A DNA stretch of 26,464 bases from Lachnospiraceae bacterium UBA938 (GTDB lineage: Bacteria; Bacillota; Clostridia; Lachnospirales; Lachnospiraceae), in assembly GCA_002293475.1 (NCBI GenBank), contig DBDG01000043.1:1-26464 (forward strand), in the 5' to 3' direction. A program made the position numbers and the translations under genes. Under the pieces are notes generated by a model that was given only the letters and a program-made list of their open reading frames with translations, was not told the origin of the DNA and searched no databases. Each line of letters opens with the position of its first letter. Position 1 is the stretch's first letter. Below are positions 1 to 8,426 of the stretch, in pieces.

Positions 1-85
1 TATATAATTAAAATTATCTAATTTATAGCTAGGCAGAGTTATTAGTATGATTCAAATCGGTAAATAGGGAAGCGGGGTTACGGCA

Positions 86-1387
86 ATGAAATACGCAGAA
101 AATATCAAGGATATTTCCAACGCTTTTAGGTTAGGACCGTTGGATGAAAAGGATATGGAAGAATTTTATTATCCGAGCACAATGGAGTTTCGCACCGGTG
201 ATAAATACAGTTCTCCGATTCGGGTTATTTTTGAAGCTTGTCAGATGCCGTCTGAAAAGAATGTTTTTTTGCTCTTAGGACACAAAGGATGCGGGAAAAG
301 CACGGAGTTAAATAAAATGTCCGCCGAGTTGAGAGAAAGGGGATATTATGTTTATAATGTGAAGTGTAGCAGAGACTTGGATTTGAATAATCCGCTCTAT
401 ACCGATTTGCTTATTTTAATGGGTGAGGCTTTGCTTCAGATTGCCAAAGACGCATCCTGTAATATTTCTCAAGAACTACAAGATAAGATTACGAAATATT
501 GGATCTCAGAAATAGAGAGTGACGAGACAGTTGCGGAACTTAGTTCAGCATCACTGGAAGCGGGAGCACAAATTAAAAGTCCCGGTTTTTTTTCAATGAT
601 ATTGAGTTTTTTTGCCAATGTTAAGGCAGATATAAGGTATAATCAGGAGAAACGGATACGTTATAAAGAAAAAATCAGCCTCCGCTCCCGGGAGTGGCTC
701 TTAATGTTAAGGCAGATTGCCGATGAAATCACGCTTAAGTTAAACTATAAACAACCCATTTTGATATTTGAAGATCTCGACAAAATTGATCCCAGCAATG
801 CACGGACGGTATTTATAGACTATGCCGCAACTCTTACGGGAGTATCCTTTCCAGTTATATATACCTTTCCGATTGCCGTGGCCTATGACCCGGACTTTCA
901 TGCTTTAGAAGGGTATTTTAATCCGCAGATTCTACCGATGATTAAATTAAAAACGCCTGATGGTAAAGTTTTTCAAGAAGGCTTTGATGCTATCATGGCC
1001 ATTATTAATAAGCGGGTTAAGCTTAGTTTATTTACGGAAGGATCACTGGAGACGGCAGTTGAAAAGACTGGCGGGGCTTTGCGGGATTTATTTTATATCA
1101 TTAATACTGCCGCACAGAGGGCGATTCATAGAGATTCAGGGCAGATTTCGGATGAAGATATAAGGATTGCCCTTAATGAGATGAAAAGTTCTCTTACCCG
1201 TCGCATTGAGCGCATTCATTATGAATTTTTGGCTGACATATATAGGGGAAATAAAGAGACAATTGAAGATAAAAAACTTCTTTTGGAAATGTTGCTGGCC
1301 AATGCTGTCTTAGAATATAATGGCAGTCGTTGGCATGACGTCCACCCGCTGGTGGCAGAGTTCTTAATTGATCAGAAACTGGTATGA
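86..1387 (+). CDS. P-loop ATPase (STAND/KAP-like), partner of downstream TPR protein
   Basis: A 433-residue protein. A Walker A motif, GHKGCGKST, lies near residues 65-73, and a Walker B-like stretch, ILIFEDLDKID, near 225-235, where the acidic pair would hold Mg-ATP. The C-terminal third is helical and ends in a winged-helix-like segment. No membrane segment or signal peptide is visible. These features fit a signal-transduction P-loop NTPase of the broad STAND/KAP/AAA group; I cannot name a family. Its stop codon lies one base before the ATG of the TPR gene, so the two are almost certainly translationally coupled and work together. Base composition is clearly more AT-rich than the dcw cluster, which suggests separate acquisition. 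A purine-rich AAGCGGGG precedes the ATG by about 9 bases. The cellular function is unknown; a defence or stress-sensing role is inference from architecture only. Confidence 0.8.
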   Translation: MKYAENIKDISNAFRLGPLDEKDMEEFYYPSTMEFRTGDKYSSPIRVIFEACQMPSEKNVFLLLGHKGCGKSTELNKMSAELRERGYYVYNVKCSRDLDLNNPLYTDLLILMGEALLQIAKDASCNISQELQDKITKYWISEIESDETVAELSSASLEAGAQIKSPGFFSMILSFFANVKADIRYNQEKRIRYKEKISLRSREWLLMLRQIADEITLKLNYKQPILIFEDLDKIDPSNARTVFIDYAATLTGVSFPVIYTFPIAVAYDPDFHALEGYFNPQILPMIKLKTPDGKVFQEGFDAIMAIINKRVKLSLFTEGSLETAVEKTGGALRDLFYIINTAAQRAIHRDSGQISDEDIRIALNEMKSSLTRRIERIHYEFLADIYRGNKETIEDKKLLLEMLLANAVLEYNGSRWHDVHPLVAEFLIDQKLV

Positions 1388-1388
1388 C

Positions 1389-3038
1389 ATGAGTCAAAAT
1401 GTGGATTCTTATCGTAGTTTGGGTTGGATATTAAATGATTCTGACGATGGTCTGTTTTTTGTGATTGCATCGGAACGGATGCAACGAGAGATAGTAGAAC
1501 ATTATGAAACATCCAATGTGGCGATCTACAATTATGTGAAAAATCCCGGTTCCTATTCCAGTAATCATTTGGTGGAGTGGATTGACGGTCAGGCGGATGT
1601 GAGTGCTTACTTAATTGTTGATTTTCAACTTGCTGTGCAGAATGAAGATGATATTAAAAGGTTTAATTTCAGCAGGGATATTCTTTCTGGTTTAAATAAG
1701 AATATTATCTTTTTTATGACACAAAATGCGGATGATAAACTGGCTAAAGGAGCTTATGATTTTTATTCTTATTTAAAATTTAAGATTTTCTTTGATGATG
1801 AATTTATTGATACATTAGAGCAGAAGTATGATCTAAGTAATGATCTGTTAATTGTCAACACAGATAGTGATAAAGATATTCTGACTAAAGAAAATGAGAT
1901 TAGTAGTTATGATGATAACAGTCAAGAAAGCGACATCGATTTTAGCGTGCCTAAAGAGTTGCTTCTTTCTATGGCAATAAAATTTGTGAACCAATCTAGG
2001 CAATACTACATTAAATGGAATTTTAGTGATGCATTATCGTTACTGTTTAAAGCGCTTGTGATCCGTAAGAATCTGTTAGGTGAAAAACACCCGGATACAG
2101 CTAAAGTATATTTTGAAATTGCTGACATATATAGATTTATTTATAAATTTGATGATGCATTGGAATATTACAACAAAACCTTAATGATCAGGGAAAGAGT
2201 GCTGGGAAAAATGCATCCTGACACGGCATTGACCTATAATAACATAGCAGTTGTGTATAAAAAACAGGGTATGTTTGAAAAGTCACTGGAGTACAATGTC
2301 AAAGCATTGCAAATCAGGGAAAAAACATTAGGGAAAGGGCATCCTGATACGGCAGCATCCTACAATAATATAGCAACAGTTTATGAATCTCAGGGTGAAT
2401 ATAAAAAGTCACTGGAATATTATTACATGGCCTTGCCGATCATTGAAAAAACACTGGGGAAAGAGCATCCTGACACGGCAATGGCCTATAATAACATAGC
2501 CATAGTGTATACTGATCAAGGTGAATATGAAAAATCACTGTATTATTATAGCAAAGCTATGCAGATAAAGGAAAAAGTACTGGGCAAAGAGCACCCCAAT
2601 ACGGCATTAATCTATAATAATTTAGCGACAGTGTATAGAGCTCAGGGTGTGTATGGAAAGTCACTAGAGTATTATAGTAAAGCGTTACAGACCATAGAAA
2701 AGGTACTGGGGAAAGAGCACCCTGACGCGGCGGCGACCTATAATAACATGGCGGTTTTGTATCGGGTTCAGCATGAGTATGAAAAGTCATTGGAGTATTA
2801 TAGCAAAGCCTTACAGATTAGGGAAAAAGTATTGGGCAAAGAGCACCCTGATACAGCCGCGACTTATAATAACATAGCAGATGTATATCAAGCGCGGGGA
2901 GATTATAAAAGGGCATTACAGTATTGTAAGAAAGCATTGCCAATATTCATAGCAAAACTGGGTGAAAAACATCCTAGCACTTTGCGTTTATGTAACAACA
3001 TTAAGATTCTTAAAGAAAAGAATAAGCTACATGAGTAA
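1389..3038 (+). CDS. Tetratricopeptide (kinesin-light-chain-type TPR) protein with unknown N-terminal domain
   Basis: About 549 residues. Residues 1-190 form a globular domain of unknown function. A segment around 95-140 (RDILSGLNKNIIFFM... followed by AYDFYSY) recalls, from memory, a module placed before NTPase/TPR regions in bacterial signalling proteins. From about residue 230 to the end run kinesin-light-chain-type TPRs: eight LGxxHP signatures at a strict 42-residue spacing, each followed by a YNNIA-type helix and a (K)SLEYY-type helix. These should build a superhelical protein-binding scaffold. I chose the ATG at 1389 rather than the in-frame TTG at 1368, because it gives a one-base gap to the ATPase stop and fits termination-reinitiation. 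No catalytic motif is evident. It is presumably the sensor or scaffold for the upstream ATPase. Confidence 0.8.
   Translation: MSQNVDSYRSLGWILNDSDDGLFFVIASERMQREIVEHYETSNVAIYNYVKNPGSYSSNHLVEWIDGQADVSAYLIVDFQLAVQNEDDIKRFNFSRDILSGLNKNIIFFMTQNADDKLAKGAYDFYSYLKFKIFFDDEFIDTLEQKYDLSNDLLIVNTDSDKDILTKENEISSYDDNSQESDIDFSVPKELLLSMAIKFVNQSRQYYIKWNFSDALSLLFKALVIRKNLLGEKHPDTAKVYFEIADIYRFIYKFDDALEYYNKTLMIRERVLGKMHPDTALTYNNIAVVYKKQGMFEKSLEYNVKALQIREKTLGKGHPDTAASYNNIATVYESQGEYKKSLEYYYMALPIIEKTLGKEHPDTAMAYNNIAIVYTDQGEYEKSLYYYSKAMQIKEKVLGKEHPNTALIYNNLATVYRAQGVYGKSLEYYSKALQTIEKVLGKEHPDAAATYNNMAVLYRVQHEYEKSLEYYSKALQIREKVLGKEHPDTAATYNNIADVYQARGDYKRALQYCKKALPIFIAKLGEKHPSTLRLCNNIKILKEKNKLHE
2076..2957 (+). repeat. 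Seven in-frame 126-bp tandem units encoding 42-aa TPRs
   Basis: The LG codons of successive LGxxHP motifs run from 2076 to 2958, which is exactly 7 x 126 bp, so there is no indel in any unit. Units from about 2200 to 2900 are strongly alike at the DNA level, for example the repeated aaagagcaccctga and ataataacatag strings. This points to recent expansion or ongoing homogenisation by recombination. Confidence 0.85.
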
Positions 3039-3055
3039 ACAGAAAGAGGAATAAA

Positions 3056-3655
3056 ATGGAACTCAACTTAACTAATGCCGAGGCAGCACTGAAAAAGGCC
3101 GCAGAGTCCAATCCGGGGTTATGGATAGACCATTCCCGCTATGTAGCCGAGGCTTGTAAGAACATTGCTTCTCACTGTCAGGAATTGTCTGCCGAAGATG
3201 CTTATATTTATGGGCTCCTCCACGATATCGGGCGGTATTCCGGGGTGAGCCATAACCGGCATTTGACTGACGGCTACCATTACTGCATGGAGCGGGGATG
3301 GGAAAAAGCCGCGCAGATCTGTATTTCGCATGCCTATATGATCAAAGACATCAAGGCCGTTACCGGTGACTTTGATATGAGCGAAGCCGACTACCGGCTT
3401 ATGGAACAGCTTCTTGCCGATATGGTATATGATGACTATGACCGACTGGTGCAGCTGTGTGACGCGCTGGTGCTGCCGACCGGCTTCTGCCTTCTGGAAA
3501 AACGTTTTGTGGATGTGACGATCCGTTATGGCATACATCCTTCTTCCGTAGACCGGTGGATTAAAATATATGAGATCAAGGCTTACTTTGAAAAACAAAT
3601 TGGATGTTCTGTATATGAGCTGCTGCCGGGGGTGATAGAGAACAGCTTCCGTTAA
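3056..3655 (+). CDS. HD-domain phosphohydrolase
   Basis: A 199-residue soluble protein with an HD-superfamily metal-binding signature: H26 (DHSRYV), the H56-D57 pair (GLLHDIGR), further histidines at 66, 69 and 92, and D136 (QLCDAL). Proteins of this family hydrolyse phosphomonoesters or nucleotides using a metal held by these residues; the substrate here is unknown. The start is an ATG with GAAAGAGGAA just upstream, 17 bases after the TPR stop, so cotranscription with the ATPase/TPR pair is possible. Its base composition is closer to the dcw genes than to that pair, so it may be an independent resident gene. It is followed by a terminator. Confidence 0.8.
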   Translation: MELNLTNAEAALKKAAESNPGLWIDHSRYVAEACKNIASHCQELSAEDAYIYGLLHDIGRYSGVSHNRHLTDGYHYCMERGWEKAAQICISHAYMIKDIKAVTGDFDMSEADYRLMEQLLADMVYDDYDRLVQLCDALVLPTGFCLLEKRFVDVTIRYGIHPSSVDRWIKIYEIKAYFEKQIGCSVYELLPGVIENSFR

Positions 3656-3726
3656 ATAGGAATATAATCTATATTTAGCGGGGATGATGATCGCCAACTA
3701 CAACATATAGTACAATTGAAAATATG

Positions 3727-3760
3727 ACACTTTGCAAACATTTGCAAGGTGTTTTTTTTT
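3727..3760 (+). terminator. Rho-independent terminator after the HD-domain gene
   Basis: ACACTTTGCAAA (3727-3738) pairs with TTTGCAAGGTGT (3741-3752) with one G-T wobble, and the stem runs straight into nine T residues. The innermost pairs must open to form a loop. It separates the 86-3655 genes from the dcw cluster. Confidence 0.8.
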
Positions 3761-3781
3761 ATAATTTAGGGATGATTTTGC

Positions 3782-3810
3782 TTGCAAATTCATCTAAAAT
3801 AAGCTAGAAT
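3782..3810 (+). promoter_or_regulatory. Sigma-A promoter of the mraZ/dcw operon
   Basis: A -35 TTGCAA (3782-3787) and a -10 TAGAAT (3805-3810) are separated by 17 bp. The predicted transcription start, near 3817, lies at the first MraZ box, so MraZ bound there would block early elongation or initiation. Confidence 0.65.
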
Positions 3811-3817
3811 CAATGTA

Positions 3818-3857
3818 AAAGTGGTTAAAAGTGGAGTGAAGTGGCGGAAAGTGGTTT
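3818..3857 (+). promoter_or_regulatory. MraZ operator: four AAGTGG boxes at 10-bp period
   Basis: GTGG starts at exactly 3821, 3831, 3841 and 3851, each preceded by AAA or GAA (AAAGTGG, AAAGTGG, GAAGTGG, AAAGTGG). Repeats of this GTGG/TGGG type between the promoter and mraZ are the known MraZ binding sites in other bacteria. A 10-bp period puts all boxes on one face of the helix, suited to the ring-shaped MraZ oligomer. Confidence 0.8.
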
Positions 3858-3938
3858 GATTAAGCGTCAGCTCACAAAACCGGTGGCAGGCCACTTTGGC
3901 ATCATAAGATTAAATTAATAAGTACAGAGGCGTAATTA

Positions 3939-3950
3939 CCCCGGCCGGGG
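3939..3950. other. 12-bp GC palindrome in the mraZ leader
   Basis: CCCCGGCCGGGG is a perfect palindrome between the MraZ boxes and the mraZ start. It could form a short RNA stem or bind a dimeric protein. No function can be assigned. The rest of the 3656-3985 gap holds the terminator, promoter and MraZ boxes listed separately. Confidence 0.35.
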
Positions 3951-3985
3951 CTTGGTTTTATAAATGAAGGACACGGTGTGCATAC

Positions 3986-4417
3986 ATGTTTAAAGGTGAG
4001 TACAGCCATACGGTTGATATTAAAGGAAGACTCATCATCCCATCCAAATTCCGGGAAAGCCTGGGGGAAGAATTCGTGATCTCGAAAGGACTGGATGGCT
4101 GTTTATGTATGTATGAAAATACCGAGTGGCAGAAGTTTGAAGAAAAGCTGAAAGCCTTGCCGATCACCAGTAAAGATTCGCGGAAGTTCACCCGTTTTTT
4201 CCTCGCTGGCGCCGCCGACGTGGAAGCCGACAAACAGGGAAGGATATTGATCCCCAATGTGTTACGGGAATTTGCCGGAATCGAAAAGGATGTCGTGCTG
4301 ATCGGGGTTTCCAATCGGATCGAAGTCTGGAGCAAGGAAAAGTATGAAGGCATGGCCGAGTATGATGACGTGGAAGAAATCGCGGAACACATGGCGGGGC
4401 TGGGACTGGGTATCTGA
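3986..4417 (+). CDS. mraZ: Transcriptional regulator MraZ
   Basis: 143 residues, the normal family length. The N terminus (MFKGEYSHTVDIKGRLIIPSKFR) and a second copy of the fold around residues 75-95 (AGAADVEADKQGRILIP) show the two SpoVT/AbrB-like half-repeats of MraZ, each with its D-x-K/Q-G-R signature. MraZ is a DNA-binding protein usually encoded first in the dcw cluster, and in studied species it represses that cluster. Here it follows its own likely operator (four GTGG boxes at 3821-3854), so autoregulation is expected. The ATG is preceded by GAAGGA at a rather long spacing of 14 bases. Confidence 0.95.
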   Translation: MFKGEYSHTVDIKGRLIIPSKFRESLGEEFVISKGLDGCLCMYENTEWQKFEEKLKALPITSKDSRKFTRFFLAGAADVEADKQGRILIPNVLREFAGIEKDVVLIGVSNRIEVWSKEKYEGMAEYDDVEEIAEHMAGLGLGI

Positions 4418-4466
4418 GCTCAGGAGAAGAAACATAACATAGTAATATAACTCACGGGGTACCTAA

Positions 4467-5408
4467 ATGGAATTTTCACATACATCGGTTTTATTGGCAG
4501 AAACAGTGGAAGGACTTAAGATAAAACCGGACGGCATCTATGTGGATGGAACGCTGGGCGGCGGCGGACATGCCTTCCATATTGCCGCGCGGCTGTCAAA
4601 ACGCGGACGCCTGATCGGAATTGACAGGGATCAGGCCGCCATAGCAGCAGCCGGTGAGCGGCTTAAAGGATTCGGCAAGATAGTTACCATCGTCCATGAT
4701 AACTTCGGCAACAGTAAGCAGGTGCTGCGGGAAAAGGGAATCGACCGGATCGACGGCATGGTGCTGGATCTGGGGGTTTCTTCCCACCAGCTCGATGACC
4801 CGGAACGGGGTTTTTCCTATAAAAACGATACTAGGCTGGATATGCGGATGGATACCGGGCAGAGCCTCGGGGCAAGGGAAATCGTCAATCTTTACAGCGA
4901 AGCCGAGCTGTTCCGCATTATCCGGGACTATGGCGAAGAAAGGTTTGCCAAGAACATAGCGAAGCACCTTGTCAGAGAGAGAATAAAGGCTCCTATCGAG
5001 ACAACCGGCCAGCTCAATGCAATCATAAGAAACGCAATACCGGCCAGAGCGCGGGCAGAAGGCGGTCATCCTTCCAAGCGGACATTTCAGGCCATCCGGA
5101 TTGAATGTAACCGAGAACTGGAAATACTAAAAGAGTCGCTGGAAGAACTGATTTTGCTGCTGAGTCCCGGCGGAAGGCTCTGCGTCATCACCTTCCATTC
5201 CCTCGAAGACAGGATCGTCAAAACGGTTTTCCGCCAAAGCGAACATCCTTGTACCTGTCCCCCCAGTTTCCCCGTATGCATCTGCGGCAAAGAAAGCCTG
5301 GGTAAGACAGTCACCGGAAAGCCGGTCCTTCCAAGCAAGGAAGAATGTCAAGATAATAAACGCGCCAAAAGCGCCAAACTGCGCATATTCGAAAAGAATA
5401 GTCTTTAG
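4467..5408 (+). CDS. rsmH: 16S rRNA (cytosine-1402 N4) methyltransferase RsmH
   Basis: 313 residues, full length for the family. It carries the S-adenosylmethionine-binding motif VDGTLGGGGHA near residues 27-37, LDLGVSSHQLDDPERGFSY near 102-120, RIECNREL near 212-219 and ITFHSLEDRIVK near 240-251. RsmH (MraW) N4-methylates C1402 in the ribosomal P site of 16S rRNA. Its place directly after mraZ is the standard dcw order. A Cys-rich segment (PCTCPPSFPVCICGK) near the C terminus is commonly seen in Firmicute RsmH. The start ATG follows CGGGGT. Confidence 0.96.
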   Translation: MEFSHTSVLLAETVEGLKIKPDGIYVDGTLGGGGHAFHIAARLSKRGRLIGIDRDQAAIAAAGERLKGFGKIVTIVHDNFGNSKQVLREKGIDRIDGMVLDLGVSSHQLDDPERGFSYKNDTRLDMRMDTGQSLGAREIVNLYSEAELFRIIRDYGEERFAKNIAKHLVRERIKAPIETTGQLNAIIRNAIPARARAEGGHPSKRTFQAIRIECNRELEILKESLEELILLLSPGGRLCVITFHSLEDRIVKTVFRQSEHPCTCPPSFPVCICGKESLGKTVTGKPVLPSKEECQDNKRAKSAKLRIFEKNSL

Positions 5409-5416
5409 TAAGTGAA

Positions 5417-5461
5417 GCGTGGCTCTGCCACGCGGAATGAGGGGTATGGGGCGATAGCCCC
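5417..5461 (+). other. Two adjacent hairpins between rsmH and ftsL
   Basis: GCGTGGC-TCT-GCCACGC (5417-5433, 7-bp stem) and GGGGC-GATA-GCCCC (5448-5461, 5-bp stem) lie in the 78-bp rsmH-ftsL gap. Neither has a T tract, so they are not simple terminators. They could be mRNA processing or stability elements that set relative expression of ftsL. Confidence 0.5.
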
Positions 5462-5486
5462 AAGTAATTAGCGGAAAGGAACAACC

Positions 5487-5984
5487 ATGGCAGCTCAAGG
5501 AAGAGTTCAAGCATACAATCGCAGCCGATATGGACAGGTATATGGAAATACCGTCAGAAAACAGCAGACAGTTCCCGGCCGGCGGCCGGCCAGAATCACA
5601 GCGGTTCCGGCGGTCCGTCTGAGCAATACGACCAGAAAAAACCGGGATAAAGCCCGTTATATGAACCTAGGATATGTGTTCTTTCTGGCAATGGCGCTGA
5701 TGATATCGGGTGTCATCCTTTCGGTATATCTGGGACTGCAAGCGGATGTTACCAACAGTATCACAAATATTGCCAGGCTGGAAAAGGAACTGTACGATCT
5801 GCAGCTGGACAATGACGAAGAATATAGCAGAATCACCAATAGCATAGACCTAGAAGAGATAAAAAGGATCGCCATTCAGGAGCTGGGAATGGGTTATGCC
5901 ACAGAGGGGCAGATTATTGACTTTACCGGCAGCAAAAACGATTATGTCAGACAGGTAGCGGACCTGCCTGAGCGTTCTTCCTGA
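5487..5984 (+). CDS. ftsL: Cell division protein FtsL-like
   Basis: 165 residues: a basic, Arg-rich cytoplasmic N terminus (1-55), one membrane segment around 60-82 (YVFFLAMALMISGVILSVYLG), then an extracytoplasmic heptad-rich coiled coil (about 85-135; ITNIARLEKELYDLQLDNDEE). This bitopic layout, between rsmH and the first PBP, is typical of FtsL, which forms the septal complex with DivIC and DivIB and activates FtsW and its PBP. Sequence conservation in the family is low, so topology and position carry the call. A good ribosome site, GGAAAGGAA, precedes the ATG. Confidence 0.85.
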   Translation: MAAQGRVQAYNRSRYGQVYGNTVRKQQTVPGRRPARITAVPAVRLSNTTRKNRDKARYMNLGYVFFLAMALMISGVILSVYLGLQADVTNSITNIARLEKELYDLQLDNDEEYSRITNSIDLEEIKRIAIQELGMGYATEGQIIDFTGSKNDYVRQVADLPERSS

Positions 5985-6041
5985 ATGGTTGGCACTTGCA
6001 GGCACAATTTCCTGTAAAGAAAAAGAGTGAAAGGTGTTTAA

Positions 6042-8342
6042 GTGAGTAGGCAGATGGCAAAAAACAGAAGAAGCAAAGTTCCTAGGTTCGCCACATGGAT
6101 GCAGAAAAAGCTGTTAGTTACTTTTTTGATAATTTTTCTCATTTTTATCGGCTTATCCTATCGGTTGATCCTGATCACGCAGGGGAGCGGCGAACAGTAC
6201 AAGAAACAGGTGCTGTCGCAGCAGCGCTATGACAGTATGGTAATACCTTATAAGCGGGGCGAGATCTTGGATTCCCGGGGAACCGTCCTTGCTGTCAGTG
6301 AAAAAGTGTATAACGTGATCCTAGATGCCAAGGCGCTGTTGGAGAAGGAGGAATATCTTGAACCGACCATGGAAGCGCTGAGGGTGCAGTTTGGCTTTGA
6401 TATAGCCGCCATCAGAAACTATTTACAGGAGAATCCGTCTTCACAGTATTATCTGCTTGCCCGCCGTCTTTCTTATGAAGAAATAGCCGGCTTCAAAGAC
6501 CTGCAGGCCGATCAGGAAAACAATCAGAACATCCAGGGGGTCTGGTTCGAGGAAGAATATCAAAGACACTATCCGAACGGCGCGCTGGCCGGTGATGTTA
6601 TCGGCTTCACCACCAGCGACAATAACGGCCTGTACGGCCTAGAAAAATACTATAACGACGTTCTTGCCGGCGTAGCCGGACGGGAATATGGTTACCTGAA
6701 CGAAGATGCCGAACTGGAGCGGACGACTATCGCGGCGGTAGACGGCAGCAGTATCGTTACCACTATTGATGCCAACATTCAAGGGATAGCGGAGAAACAC
6801 CTGCGGCAATTTAATGAGCAATATAAAGACGGATTCCGGGCAGGAAACGGTGCCCACAATGTCGGCTGCGTTATCATGGAGGTCAATACCGGCAAGATAC
6901 TTGCCATGGCCAGTTATCCTAATTTTGACCTGAATGATACCCGTAACCCGGAAGCTTTGATCGGTATGCCGATGGTGGACGACCAGGGCCGGTTTGTTGA
7001 CATCGAAGGCAATACTGTGCCGTCGGCCTCTTATGCTACCTACATCAACGAAGAGAATCTGGCGACAATGGATGAAACCGCATTGTCTAACAGTTTTAAT
7101 TCTTTATGGAAGAATTTCTGCATCAGCGATACCTATGAACCGGGTTCAGTCGTCAAGCCGTTTACCGTGGCCACCGGCTTGGAAAGCGGCCGCATCACCG
7201 GCAATGAACAGTATGAATGTCTAGGCTATCTGGAGGTCGGCGATTACAAGATCCGCTGCCACAACACTAGGGGTGACGGGGTCGTGACGGTTCAGCAGGG
7301 CGTGGAACGTTCCTGTAATGTCTGCATGATGTATGTCGGTGCGGCCATCGGCAGGGAGGTTTTCGTAGACTTCCAGCAGATCTTTAACTTTGGCCTGAAA
7401 ACCAATATCGACTTGGAAGGCGAGGCCAGAACCGTAGGCTTGGTATATGGCAAAGACAACATGCGCTCCGTCGAGCTGGCCACCTGCAGCTTCGGACAAG
7501 GCTTCAATGCCACGATGATCCAGGTAATCACCGGCTTTTGTTCCATGATCAACGGCGGCAATTACTATGAGCCGCATATGGTCGAGAAAATAGTCAGCCC
7601 GACCGGTGCTACCATCCAGAATATTGAGCCCCGCTTGCTGAAACAGACTGTTTCGCCGCAGACATCCGCTACCATCTTGGAATATTGTAACCTCACTGTA
7701 TCCGGAGAGAACGGCACCGGCGGGACTGCCCGCCCGGCAGGCTATATGATCGGCGGCAAGACCGGTACGGCCGAAACAGTACCGCGTGACAAAGAAAACT
7801 ATGTGGTATCTTTTATGGGCTATGCCCCGGCAGACGATCCCCAGATTGCCATCTACGTGGTTGTTGACAGGCCCAATCACCAGGATCAGGACGACGCCAA
7901 GTTTGCCACCCGCATCGTCAGAAGCATCTTGACAGAAGTCCTGCCTTACTTAAAGATTTATATGACGGAAGAACTCAGTGATGAAGAAAGAGCGGAACTG
8001 GAAGCCCTGCAGCTGGAAGCCTTGACACCGGCGGTCCCGGAAGCGGGCGGGGCTACCGAAGATGCAACGGATCCGTCCGCGGAAGGGCAAGGAGCTGATT
8101 CCGATGAGACAAGCGAAACCGCCGCGGAAAACGGTGACGCGGCCGACTCCGCGACCACAGCCGCCCCGGATGAAATATGGAAAACGTTCCCCATCGACCC
8201 GGAAAGCGGCTATGCAATTGACCCTGACACCGGTGAAAAGGTTGACCCTGATACCGGCGCGGTCATCGGCGCAAGCTTTGAAATGGAAGGCGGCAGTGTA
8301 CTTCCGCCCACCGATAATGCCGACGCCGACATCCCATACTGA
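6042..8342 (+). CDS. Class B penicillin-binding protein (FtsI/PBP2B/SpoVD type) with acidic C-terminal tail
   Basis: 766 residues. A cytoplasmic basic N terminus and one membrane anchor (about 29-50) precede a PBP dimerisation domain and a transpeptidase domain with all three active-site motifs: S369-V-V-K372, S424-C-N426 and K573-T-G575. It should cross-link septal peptidoglycan in partnership with the SEDS enzyme FtsW. There is no PASTA domain. After about residue 645 comes a low-complexity tail rich in Asp, Glu, Ala and Thr that ends with two DPDTG units. The start is GTG, chosen because GAAAGG lies 7 bases upstream; an in-frame ATG at 6054 is less well placed. It is one of two consecutive class B PBPs, as with pbpB and spoVD in Bacillus, and I cannot say which is vegetative. 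Confidence 0.93.
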   Translation: MSRQMAKNRRSKVPRFATWMQKKLLVTFLIIFLIFIGLSYRLILITQGSGEQYKKQVLSQQRYDSMVIPYKRGEILDSRGTVLAVSEKVYNVILDAKALLEKEEYLEPTMEALRVQFGFDIAAIRNYLQENPSSQYYLLARRLSYEEIAGFKDLQADQENNQNIQGVWFEEEYQRHYPNGALAGDVIGFTTSDNNGLYGLEKYYNDVLAGVAGREYGYLNEDAELERTTIAAVDGSSIVTTIDANIQGIAEKHLRQFNEQYKDGFRAGNGAHNVGCVIMEVNTGKILAMASYPNFDLNDTRNPEALIGMPMVDDQGRFVDIEGNTVPSASYATYINEENLATMDETALSNSFNSLWKNFCISDTYEPGSVVKPFTVATGLESGRITGNEQYECLGYLEVGDYKIRCHNTRGDGVVTVQQGVERSCNVCMMYVGAAIGREVFVDFQQIFNFGLKTNIDLEGEARTVGLVYGKDNMRSVELATCSFGQGFNATMIQVITGFCSMINGGNYYEPHMVEKIVSPTGATIQNIEPRLLKQTVSPQTSATILEYCNLTVSGENGTGGTARPAGYMIGGKTGTAETVPRDKENYVVSFMGYAPADDPQIAIYVVVDRPNHQDQDDAKFATRIVRSILTEVLPYLKIYMTEELSDEERAELEALQLEALTPAVPEAGGATEDATDPSAEGQGADSDETSETAAENGDAADSATTAAPDEIWKTFPIDPESGYAIDPDTGEKVDPDTGAVIGASFEMEGGSVLPPTDNADADIPY

Positions 8343-8426
8343 CTCATATGCCCTGCACATTCAGACGGTGCGCTGCTAAAATAAGAGTGTGAAGCTTTCC
8401 GATGTATTCACACAAGATACGTGAAT

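Noticed and set aside
3119..3697. 192-codon minus-strand frame over the HD-domain gene
   Set aside because: The plus-strand gene has clear HD metal ligands and a ribosome site; the antisense frame has neither.
5417..5461. Terminator between rsmH and ftsL
   Set aside because: Stems lack a following T tract, and the cluster continues in the same direction with 78-bp spacing.
7221..7880. 219-codon minus-strand open frame inside the first PBP
   Set aside because: It is antisense to a well-supported PBP with all catalytic motifs, has no recognisable domain and no convincing ribosome site.
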